A stretch of 10,098 bases of DNA from contig JAAYZY010000289.1 in assembly GCA_012514615.1 (NCBI GenBank), positions 1 through 10,098 of the forward strand. The letters run 5' to 3'. The position numbers were made by a program, and so were the translations under genes. Below the pieces are notes generated by a model. That model was not told where the DNA came from, did no database searches, and worked only from the letters and a program-made list of their open reading frames with translations. This DNA is from Chloroflexota bacterium (GTDB lineage: Bacteria; Chloroflexota; Anaerolineae; DTPP01). Shown here piece after piece: positions 1-6,182 of this stretch (positions within the stretch are counted from its first letter, which is position 1; every line of letters starts with the position of its first letter).

Positions 1-310
1 CCAAGGGGCAGGCGTGCACGTAGACGCCTTCGTCTAGGTAGGCTCCTCTGCCCAAGCGCAGGTTGCTGGCCCAGCGGATGCGCACACCGGCCTCAATGGC
101 TGCGGCGCCATCCATCTTAAGGATCAGACGGTAGAGCAGCGCCCGCAGCCCAATGCCCACCACGGTGGGTACCCAGCCCACGGCAAGGTAGAGCAGTTGT
201 TCCAGAAGGTAGCGCCCGGTAGACGCGGCCTGCCTCTGGATGTAGACCCGCAGCATGGCTGGGATGCTCTGATCCCCGCCGGCGTCGCTTGCTCTGCTCG
301 CATGCTGCAA
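1..310 (-). CDS. Hexapeptide-repeat acyltransferase, N-terminal part (cut by window edge)
   Basis: About 103 codons are visible; the gene continues beyond position 1. After a polar leader the protein has a hydrophobic stretch (LLEQLLYLAVGWVPTVVGIG, roughly residues 33-52) and a second short one (LRALLYRLIL). The first turns of a left-handed beta helix follow, with the pattern AAIEAGVRI, NLRLGRGAYL, EGVYVHACPL. This matches the N-terminus of LbH-fold acyl/acetyltransferases that modify surface sugars. The GWVP-x-RALLYRL segment parallels the GWIPSHTIRLLCYRRL segment of the acyltransferase at 8813-9439, so the two share an architecture. I chose the TTG start at 310 because AGGAGG lies 6 nt upstream; an in-frame ATG at 256 has no good SD. 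The catalytic histidine would be outside the window, so substrate and activity cannot be judged. It lies 59 nt after the receiver-like gene and is probably co-transcribed. Confidence 0.8.
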   Translation of the reverse strand, partial: MQHASRASDAGGDQSIPAMLRVYIQRQAASTGRYLLEQLLYLAVGWVPTVVGIGLRALLYRLILKMDGAAAIEAGVRIRWASNLRLGRGAYLDEGVYVHACPL

Positions 311-316
311 CGGACT

Positions 317-322
317 CCTCCT
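317..322 (-). promoter_or_regulatory. Shine-Dalgarno AGGAGG before a TTG start
   Basis: On the minus strand AGGAGG ends 6 nt before TTG at 310-308. It is among the strongest ribosome binding sites in the window and decides the start of the left-end acyltransferase. An ATG at 303-301 is out of frame with the hexapeptide protein and is not the start. Confidence 0.7.
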
Positions 323-369
323 GTGGTTTCCCAAGGCGCTCCCGCGTCGGCGCCCGGCCACGGTCGCTC

Positions 370-813
370 CTAGGGTAGGGAGTCGCCTTGAAGGCCGTCG
401 CCCGACGTCGCCGCGCGTCGGCGTTCCTGGCCTGGCCGGCGCGAGAGGTGCACCCGCATGCCCAGGGCGAGTACCCGGGCCACCAACTCGCGCGGTTCGA
501 GATCTTGGAGGGAGACGTAGGCTTCGGCCCCTCGGCGGAAGGCCAAGACCACGTTGGTCAGCGCCGGGGGGTGCAGGAGCAGAAACACCCCGGCATCCCA
601 GTGCTTGCGGATCACTGAGCAGAGGGCCAGCTCTGTGGGTTGGGCGCTCTCCACCTCGATCAGGACCACGTCGCACGGCTGCCGATCCAGAAACAGCATC
701 GCCTCCACGGCATCCCGCGCCACGAAGACCTGGGCGACGGCCTGGCTGAACGCCTTCTGCACCGTGGCGATGGTCTCTGCATTGTGCGCGACCAGAAGCA
801 ACTGCTGGGTCAT
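370..813 (-). CDS. Stand-alone degenerate receiver (pseudo-REC) domain protein
   Basis: The 147-residue protein follows the CheY-like alternating pattern: beta1 QLLLVAH, alpha1 from about 12, beta3 DVVLIE (48-53), beta4 VFLLLH (76-81), a GAEAYVSL beta5 region (95-102) and a final helix ELVARVLAL. A basic tail of about 28 residues follows and no output domain is present. The residues needed for phosphorylation are missing. The acidic pair after beta1 is H10-N11, the acceptor aspartate is E53, no Thr/Ser follows beta4 (H81-P82-P83), and the switch lysine after beta5 is absent (S101-L102). Glutamate at the acceptor site could mimic the phosphorylated state, so I infer a phosphorylation-independent interaction module, perhaps acting on the neighbouring tyrosine kinase or a glycosyltransferase. 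I chose ATG 813 because GAGGG lies 8-9 nt upstream and the fold begins there. An in-frame start at 960 would add 49 non-conserved residues and overlap the kinase stop. The gene follows the kinase by 131 nt. Confidence 0.75.
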   Translation of the reverse strand: MTQQLLLVAHNAETIATVQKAFSQAVAQVFVARDAVEAMLFLDRQPCDVVLIEVESAQPTELALCSVIRKHWDAGVFLLLHPPALTNVVLAFRRGAEAYVSLQDLEPRELVARVLALGMRVHLSRRPGQERRRAATSGDGLQGDSLP

Positions 814-944
814 GCTGACCACCCTCTGCAGTGGGTGCACTGCCTTCCCATCGATCTCAACTCTGAGACGCTCGCCAACCCTTGGTAAGCGCTTGTGGGT
901 ACCGTGCCCGCCCTTGGCAGGCCGTTCCGCTGCCTGCTGACGGC

Positions 945-2519
945 CTAGCCCTTGGGCCAACGCCTACCGCGCTCGCTGCGCTGGCTGTAGTAGTACCCGT
1001 ACCCCGCCATCTGCTCCCGGGGGGCCCTGTTCAGGGCCACTCCCAACACCCAGGCGCCGCCCTGGCGCATCATCTCGGCGACGCGACGCAGCGCGCCCCG
1101 ACGCGTGCGGCCGACTTCCACCACCAGAAGTACATTCTTGGCCCTCACGGCCAAGACAGTGGCGTCGGTGAAGGGCAACGCCGGCGGGGTGTCGAACAAC
1201 ACCAGGTCTGCTTCTCGCTCCAACTGCTCGATGGCCTGGCGCATCTTCTCCGAGGCCAGCAGCTCCGATGGGTGCGGCGGCAGGGGGCCGCTCGTGAGGA
1301 TGCGCAGGTTGTCTACGCCAGACTCCTGCAGGCAGTCAGCCAGGGTGGCGCCATCGCCAAGCAGGGCCGTGGTGAGTCCCACCTCGTTGGGTAAACCGAA
1401 CAGCGTGTGGAGCGCTGGCCGCCGCAAGTCGCAGTCGACCAGCACCACCGTCTTGCCGGTCTGGGCAATCACCACGCCTAGGTTGGCTACGGTGGTGCTC
1501 TTCCCTTCTAGCTGGTTTGGGCTGCTCACCACCAGGGTGCGCAGCGTCCCATCCACCGAGCTGGATCGGACTTGGGTGCGCAGCGTGCGGTAGGCCTCGG
1601 TGGCTGGGGAGAACGGCGCTCCGATGGAGATCAGCTGGCCGTTGCCAGAGACGGCGGAGTCGCGGGAGACCAGCCCCATGATGGGCAGGCCAAGGGTGGC
1701 CTGCAGATCGTCGGTGGGCTTGACCGTGTCGTCGCCATACTCGATGATGAACGCACCGCCCACGGCTAGGAACACCCCGATGGCGGCGGCGACAAGGACG
1801 GTCTCTGGGATCCTGGGACTGACCGGGACGGTGGGCAGGGCGGCTGGCTCGAACATGGCGACGTAGTTGATGGTGCCCTGCACCGTCTGGAGCAGGGAAG
1901 CGTACGCCGCTTGGTAGGCGGTGAGCTTCTGCTGCAGCGCGGTGATGTTGCCCTGGTAATACTCGATCGTCCGGGCGCTGCTGGCGGTGGCCAAGGCTGC
2001 CATCTGCAGGGAGATCTCTTCCTCTGTGGCCCGCACTCGGTCTTCCAGGTTCTGGAGCTGCTCGTTGATGAACGTCTGCCTGGCCTGGATCTGCGGGTCT
2101 TGAGCGGGCGACTGGCGGATCAGTTGCCTGGCCACCTCGTCGGCCAAGAGCCGCGCCAGGTTTGGGTCGGTGTGGCGCACTCCAATCTCGATCAGCCGGG
2201 TGCCAGGGACGACTCGCCCGGTCACGTCCTTGGTCTCCAGCACGAAAGGCAGGCCCAGGGCGGCTGACGCGCCCTCCAACACCGGCCGGCGCGAGACCAT
2301 GGCTCGGTACGTCTCTGCGAGCTGGCCGCTGATGTCGAAGTCCTGGTACGATGGGTTCACCTTCTCGGTGGTCTGGCCTACCATCACCGTGCTGGTGGCT
2401 AGGTAGAGCGAAGGCAGGCGCGATACCGCGTAGTAGCTGGACGCCGAAGCCACCAATGCAGAGGCCACCACGAGCCACCACCACCGACGAACGTACGCAA
2501 GGTACTGTCTGAGTTCCAT
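945..2519 (-). CDS. Fused Wzz-type chain-length regulator / BY-family tyrosine autokinase
   Basis: A 524-residue inner-membrane protein controlling polysaccharide chain length and export. Transmembrane segment 1 is about residues 13-32 and segment 2 about 240-260. The extracytoplasmic part has predicted coiled-coil stretches (about 145-215) and ends in the spaced prolines P229, P232, P235 and P238 typical of Wzz proteins. The cytoplasmic kinase has an EAYR motif (308-311), Walker A around LEGKSTT (337-343), Walker A' VLVDCDLRRP (359-368) and Walker B LVLFDTPP (439-446). It ends with a tyrosine cluster Y507, Y509, Y510, Y511, the expected autophosphorylation site. Length and order match one-polypeptide Wzc-like enzymes rather than split CapA/CapB systems. 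ATG 2519 is preferred because GAGG lies 5 nt upstream and MELRQYLAYVRRWWW is a typical Wzz start; extending to 2648 would add 43 residues overlapping the previous gene. It begins 7 nt after the GT39-like gene. No cognate phosphatase is in the window. Confidence 0.93.
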   Translation of the reverse strand: MELRQYLAYVRRWWWLVVASALVASASSYYAVSRLPSLYLATSTVMVGQTTEKVNPSYQDFDISGQLAETYRAMVSRRPVLEGASAALGLPFVLETKDVTGRVVPGTRLIEIGVRHTDPNLARLLADEVARQLIRQSPAQDPQIQARQTFINEQLQNLEDRVRATEEEISLQMAALATASSARTIEYYQGNITALQQKLTAYQAAYASLLQTVQGTINYVAMFEPAALPTVPVSPRIPETVLVAAAIGVFLAVGGAFIIEYGDDTVKPTDDLQATLGLPIMGLVSRDSAVSGNGQLISIGAPFSPATEAYRTLRTQVRSSSVDGTLRTLVVSSPNQLEGKSTTVANLGVVIAQTGKTVVLVDCDLRRPALHTLFGLPNEVGLTTALLGDGATLADCLQESGVDNLRILTSGPLPPHPSELLASEKMRQAIEQLEREADLVLFDTPPALPFTDATVLAVRAKNVLLVVEVGRTRRGALRRVAEMMRQGGAWVLGVALNRAPREQMAGYGYYYSQRSERGRRWPKG

Positions 2520-2526
2520 CTTCCCC

Positions 2527-3882
2527 TCATCTCCGCTGTGTAAGGACTTGCCTGGCCGACGCCTGCCCGCGCCAGCGCCTAATCTTGGCGGAGGACCGCT
2601 CCACCATTCCCACCATGCCCAGGGCCGCCACCGGCAGAAGAGCGGCATCCACCGGCAGCCGATAGCGCACCATGGCCCAGGTCAGCACGTGCTGGGCCGT
2701 GTAGACAGCGGAAAAGAGAATCAGTGCCCGTAGCCGTCCAACGAGTTCGAGCCTGCAGGCCAACAGGCCGAGCCCAAGCAGCAGCGTAGGCAGCAACAGC
2801 AGGGCAGACGCCACTCGGCCAACGTTGTGCAAGAGCGAGGTGTCGCCTGTGGGCCAGAACTCGAAGAAGGCGCGCACCCTGCTCAGCGACAGCCGCAGGT
2901 ACCGCCCGGGATCCTCGGCCACGAAGCGGATCCCTTCCCGAAGCAGGGCCCGATCCATCTGCGGCTCCGGCTGCCCCAGGATCTCCGGGGGCACTGGGGC
3001 CGCGGCGAACTCCTGGAAGCGGGTCCCGTGCAGCGGGTGCTGCGCAGAGAACATGGCGTAGCCAGCGTTGGAGTTGAGCGGCAGGAAGTCGCCAAAGACC
3101 ACGGCGTTGCGGGCCGTCCATGGCAACACCAGGAAGGCGATGATGAATACCGCCGCGCCGACGTGCCGGATGGCTGCTCCGACAGCGCCGTTGCGCCACC
3201 CGGTCCACAGCAAGTAAGCCAGCAGCACCCCCGCCGCCGGCAGCAGGGATTGACGAAGCAGCACACCCAAGCCCAGGCCGAACCCCAGCGGGACGCCTAG
3301 CGCAGCCAACTGTCGTTCGCCCTGCGGCTCGGCCAGGGCGCGCTCCAGCACGAGGACGCGCTCCAGGACCCAGAGGACGCATAGGAGGAAAGCGGTCTCG
3401 GTCATGATGGTGGCCGCGTAGAGGACGAAGTACCCATAGAAGGCTGCCAGGCAGGCCCCTGCCAGCGGCAGGCTGTCGGCGTGCCCCGGGCTGTCGACCT
3501 TGGCGGAATCTGGCAAGGCGGCCTTGGTCAGCCTGTAGGCGGCCAACGGCAGCAGGATGCCCCCCAAGAGGGCCTGCACTACCCTGACCGCCAGGGGGTG
3601 GACGCCCGCCACCGCGTAGACCGCGCCAACGAACAGGGGGTAGACGAAAGACCAGTGTGCCGTGGGCTGCTCGGCCTGGGTGAAGGGATACCAGCCCTTG
3701 TCGAAGCTGTACCCGTGCCCGCCCAACAGGCGCACAGCCAGCGTGTGGTAGGAGACCTGGTCGGTAAGCAGAGCCGGCGAGGCCACCTGGTCGCCCAGCC
3801 AGAGGGCCGCCCCCAGGCGCAGCAAGACCGACAGGCCGACGATGACCCACAGCGCCCTGACTCTGCCAAAGGTGATGATCAC
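2527..3882 (-). CDS. GT39/ArnT-like polytopic glycosyltransferase (GT-C fold)
   Basis: A 451-residue protein with about ten or more hydrophobic segments. The first extracytoplasmic loop carries TDQVSYHTLAVRLLGGHGY (40-58), which fits the GT-C pattern of a catalytic aspartate (D41) followed by a Y-x-x-LA-x-x-LL-x-G-x-GY stretch. Further family hallmarks are MTETAFLL (160-167), PWTARNAVVFG (254-264) followed by NSNAGYAMFSAQHP, and a late RYRLP (406-410). Such enzymes use polyprenyl-phosphate-linked sugars on the outer face of the membrane; ArnT and protein mannosyltransferases are the characterised relatives. In this cluster it may add a side-branch sugar or glycosylate a protein; donor and acceptor are unknown. 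GTG 3882 is preferred because GGAG lies 6 nt upstream and the first membrane helix follows directly. A start at 3999 would add 39 non-hydrophobic residues and overlap the upstream gene. The gap to that gene is 83 nt; the stop lies 7 nt before the kinase start. Confidence 0.85.
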   Translation of the reverse strand: MIITFGRVRALWVIVGLSVLLRLGAALWLGDQVASPALLTDQVSYHTLAVRLLGGHGYSFDKGWYPFTQAEQPTAHWSFVYPLFVGAVYAVAGVHPLAVRVVQALLGGILLPLAAYRLTKAALPDSAKVDSPGHADSLPLAGACLAAFYGYFVLYAATIMTETAFLLCVLWVLERVLVLERALAEPQGERQLAALGVPLGFGLGLGVLLRQSLLPAAGVLLAYLLWTGWRNGAVGAAIRHVGAAVFIIAFLVLPWTARNAVVFGDFLPLNSNAGYAMFSAQHPLHGTRFQEFAAAPVPPEILGQPEPQMDRALLREGIRFVAEDPGRYLRLSLSRVRAFFEFWPTGDTSLLHNVGRVASALLLLPTLLLGLGLLACRLELVGRLRALILFSAVYTAQHVLTWAMVRYRLPVDAALLPVAALGMVGMVERSSAKIRRWRGQASARQVLTQRR

Positions 3883-3888
3883 GCGAAT

Positions 3889-3892
3889 CTCC
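3889..3892 (-). promoter_or_regulatory. Shine-Dalgarno GGAG before a GTG start
   Basis: GGAG on the minus strand lies 6 nt upstream of GTG 3882-3880. It supports starting the GT39-like gene there rather than at the far upstream start overlapping the preceding glycosyltransferase gene. Confidence 0.55.
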
Positions 3893-3965
3893 AAGCCGAG
3901 AAGATCGGGCGAATGGCCGGGGGAGGCGACGGGGGCTCCCTGCCCATGGCCCCACCCGCAACAGG

Positions 3966-5192
3966 CTAGCGCGTCAGCCGCTCGTACACCCTGTCCCACT
4001 CTTGGTAGACGGTGCGCCAGTTGTAGCGGTTCCGCACCGTCTGCCGGCCGTTCTCACGCAGGCGATGGCGCAGCTCGCCATCGGTCAGCAGGCTGAGAGT
4101 GGCCTGGGCCAGCGCGTCCGGTGTGTCGGCGAGAAGACCGTTGACGCCGTGCTGCACGTCGATGCCTTCGGCCCCGATGGAAGTGGTGACCACCGGCAGC
4201 CCCCAGCACCACGCATCCAGGATCTTGACCCGCATGCCCCCAGCAGCCCGCAACGGGACGATGAACGCCGCCGTCTCCGAGAGGTAACCGGCCGGGTCTG
4301 CCACGTAGCCGGTCACCTGGATGCGGGGGTCGCTCGCGGCCACGGCAGCCACCTCGGCCGGTGGATTCTTGCCGATGATGACCAGTGTGGCGTCGGGGGC
4401 GGCTGCGACAACCTGGGGGAACACGGCTGAGGCGTACCAGAGGACGCCCTCCACATTGGGCGGCCAGAACATGGTGCCCAGGTGGGTGATGGCGGTCTGC
4501 TCTGGGCAGGGCTGCACCATGGGGCTGCCGTCGGGGTCCACGCAAATGGGGATGACCGGGAAACGTTCCCCATCGCGCACCGCGCCCAAGGCCGCGCGGT
4601 CGCAGTCGGCCACAAAGACGACCTCGTCGAAGCGCTGCAGCAGGCCCTTCTCGTAGGCCTCCAGGGCACGGGCTTCCCGGCGCAACGCCAGGCGCTTGAC
4701 CGGGTTGCCCTCGTGTTCGGCCAGGCGGGAGGGGATCCGCCAGAGCGCGTTGTGCGCGTCCAGCAGCAGCCGCGTCTTTTCCGCCTGGGGCGTACCCTGC
4801 AGCAGCGAGCGGACGAAGATGGCGTACTGGGCCATGGAGGTCTGGTCGGCGTGGACAGCGTCGAAACTCTGCGCTCCGACGACGCGCCTGAGGAGGGCGT
4901 GCATCTCGCCCACCTCGTCCCGGGCAATCACCACCGGCTGCCCCGTGAGGCCGGCCTTCAGCGCCGCCCATGTGGTCTTGGCCCACGACCTGGTCATGGG
5001 TACCGTGTGCACTGCCACGCCCAGGCTCTCCAGCGCGGCCACGTGGCCCGGGGCGTTGTCGCCGCGGGTGAACGAGACCAGGGTGACCTGGTGGTTCTGC
5101 GCCAAGCGCTTGAGGACGTAGTAAGCGCGTATCTTGGCCCCAGAATCCAACGGGTAGGGTAGAACCTGCGTGAGAAACAGTATGCGCGCCAC
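3966..5192 (-). CDS. GT4-family glycosyltransferase (RIRAYY type), first paralogue
   Basis: A cytoplasmic GT-B glycosyltransferase of 408 residues. The N-terminal domain opens with ARILFLTQ and DSGAKIRAYYVLKRL, the style of the GT4 subgroup that includes the PEP-CTERM/EpsH1-associated sugar transferases. The acceptor domain continues with LLLDAHNALW. The C-terminal donor-binding domain has THLGTMFWPPNVEG, ATLVIIGKNPP, IQVTGYVAD and VPLRAAGGMRVKILDAW, then GLPVVTTSIGAEGI. The glutamate usual in KILEAMA is aspartate here (D326). It is likely to add one sugar to a lipid-linked repeat; the sugar cannot be told. GTG 5192 gives the family-like start MARILFLT and has GGAG 9 nt upstream. ATG 5207, five codons earlier, is the alternative and lacks a clear SD. 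The gene is related to the one at 7611-8810. It follows the GT2 gene by 76 nt, a gap holding a hairpin. Confidence 0.88.
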   Translation of the reverse strand: MARILFLTQVLPYPLDSGAKIRAYYVLKRLAQNHQVTLVSFTRGDNAPGHVAALESLGVAVHTVPMTRSWAKTTWAALKAGLTGQPVVIARDEVGEMHALLRRVVGAQSFDAVHADQTSMAQYAIFVRSLLQGTPQAEKTRLLLDAHNALWRIPSRLAEHEGNPVKRLALRREARALEAYEKGLLQRFDEVVFVADCDRAALGAVRDGERFPVIPICVDPDGSPMVQPCPEQTAITHLGTMFWPPNVEGVLWYASAVFPQVVAAAPDATLVIIGKNPPAEVAAVAASDPRIQVTGYVADPAGYLSETAAFIVPLRAAGGMRVKILDAWCWGLPVVTTSIGAEGIDVQHGVNGLLADTPDALAQATLSLLTDGELRHRLRENGRQTVRNRYNWRTVYQEWDRVYERLTR

Positions 5193-5226
5193 GCTGCCAC
5201 ACTCCATGGTTCGTCTCTGACCGCCG

Positions 5227-5247
5227 GACCAGGGCGACTCCCTGGCC
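5227..5247 (-). other. Short GC-rich hairpin in an intergenic gap
   Basis: CCAGGG and CCCTGG flank a five-base loop. In the minus-strand transcript one G-U and one G-C pair extend the stem to about 8 bp. It sits between the stop of the GT2 gene and the start of the GT4 gene. No T run follows on the minus strand, so it does not look like a rho-independent terminator. It could be an RNA-processing or stability element, or chance. Confidence 0.35.
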
Positions 5248-5268
5248 TCCCAGCAGCCACGTCTGCCG

Positions 5269-6177
5269 TCACATCCCCTTGAGTTCTGCCAGAAGCTGGC
5301 GGTAGGTCTGGGCTCTCTGGCGCATACTCGGCGACCGCTGCCCTGCGACGGCGGCGAACGCCAGCCGGGGCAGGTAGAGTAGCCACAGCAGGCGCTTGAA
5401 CCGCTCAGCTTGGGCCGGGCCGCCGAACTTGCGGTGGAAGGCCACCTTGCTTCTGTAAAGCTGCACGTACATGGCCGTGGCCATTTGTCGGGAGCTCGCC
5501 TCTCCCACGTGGGTCACCACCGCCTGTGGCGCCCACCACATCTCCCAGCCGGCCAGGGCCAGGCGATAGCAGAGGTCCATCTCCTCACTATACATAAAGT
5601 ATCGTTCATCCAACAGGCCCACCTGGTCGAGCGCGGCCTTGCGCAGCAGCAGGCAGGCCCCCTTGATCACCTCTACCTGACGAGGGACGGTCGTGTTCCA
5701 GCGTTCTTGGGCATAGGTGGCTCGCCGCCAAAGGCGGTCTAGGAAGGCCAGCCGCCAGAGCTCCCGCCCAGGGGTCAACACCGGGTAGCATGATGACTGC
5801 AAGCTGCCGTCGGCGTTGAGCAGCCGGGGCCCGCAGGCGCCTGCCTGAGGGCGCTGCTCCATGAAGCGGTGCAGCGTCTCCAGCGCCCCTGCGTGCACCA
5901 CCGTGTCGCTGTTGAGCAGAAGCACGTACCGCCCTTGGCTCAACGCCAAGCCCTGGTTGTTGGCTCGGGCGAAGCCCACGTTCTCCCGATTGACGATGAG
6001 GCGGGCCGCGGGGAAGCGGGTCTGCACCAGCTCGGCGCTATTGTCGGACGAGCCGTTGTCCACCACGATGACCTCAGCCTGCAGGTCGCCAGCGGGCCAC
6101 GAGCGCTCGATGCTCTCGAGGCAGCTCTCCAGCAGCTCTCGGGTGTTCCAGCTCACGATGAGGATGGAGAGGTCCAT
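5269..6177 (-). CDS. GT2-family glycosyltransferase (rhamnosyltransferase-like)
   Basis: A 302-residue cytoplasmic or membrane-associated GT-A enzyme. The order of motifs is typical: SILIVSWNTRELLESCL (4-20), VIVVDNGSSDNS (36-47), ENVGFARANNQG (65-76), the DXD-like LLLNSDTVV (86-94) with D91 as the metal/nucleotide ligand, KGACLLLRKAALDQVG (172-187), and MYSEEMDLCYRLALAGW (195-211) carrying the acidic catalytic-base region. ENVGFARANNQG and the EEMDLCYR block resemble rhamnosyltransferases of polysaccharide clusters, but the sugar is not certain. The C-terminal 70 residues are basic and partly hydrophobic, as is common in this subgroup. ATG 6177 lies 5 nt after the stop of the Wzy-like gene, with an AGG-containing SD overlapping that stop, which suggests translational coupling. 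An in-frame start at 6405 would overlap the polymerase gene by over 200 nt and is rejected. Confidence 0.92.
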   Translation of the reverse strand: MDLSILIVSWNTRELLESCLESIERSWPAGDLQAEVIVVDNGSSDNSAELVQTRFPAARLIVNRENVGFARANNQGLALSQGRYVLLLNSDTVVHAGALETLHRFMEQRPQAGACGPRLLNADGSLQSSCYPVLTPGRELWRLAFLDRLWRRATYAQERWNTTVPRQVEVIKGACLLLRKAALDQVGLLDERYFMYSEEMDLCYRLALAGWEMWWAPQAVVTHVGEASSRQMATAMYVQLYRSKVAFHRKFGGPAQAERFKRLLWLLYLPRLAFAAVAGQRSPSMRQRAQTYRQLLAELKGM

Positions 6178-6182
6178 TGCAC

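Noticed and set aside
311..369. GC-rich stem GGCGC/GCGCC as a possible terminator after the pseudo-receiver gene
   Set aside because: Short stem with no T run, directly followed by a strong SD for the next gene, so termination is unlikely.
818..837. Five-bp stem that could mask the SD of the pseudo-receiver gene
   Set aside because: CACCC/GGGTG with an eight-base loop is too weak to claim as a regulatory element from sequence alone.
1023..1038. Inverted repeat GGCCCTG-TT-CAGGGCC near the 3' end of the kinase gene
   Set aside because: In coding sequence with only two bases between arms and no T run; stems this short are expected by chance in G+C-rich DNA.
1336..2484. Long minus-strand frame of 382 codons inside the kinase gene
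   Set aside because: It is an off-frame shadow rich in Arg, Pro and His, while the Wzz/BY-kinase frame has all expected motifs.
2770..2815. CAG/CAGCAG-rich stretch resembling a microsatellite
   Set aside because: It is imperfect and explained by leucine-rich transmembrane coding in the GT39-like gene.
4482..5162. Plus-strand frame of 226 codons
   Set aside because: Antisense to the GT4 gene with no recognisable fold or ribosome binding site.
4054..5202. Long minus-strand frame overlapping the GT4 gene at 3966-5192
   Set aside because: Off-frame, low-complexity shadow; the GT4 frame carries the conserved motifs.
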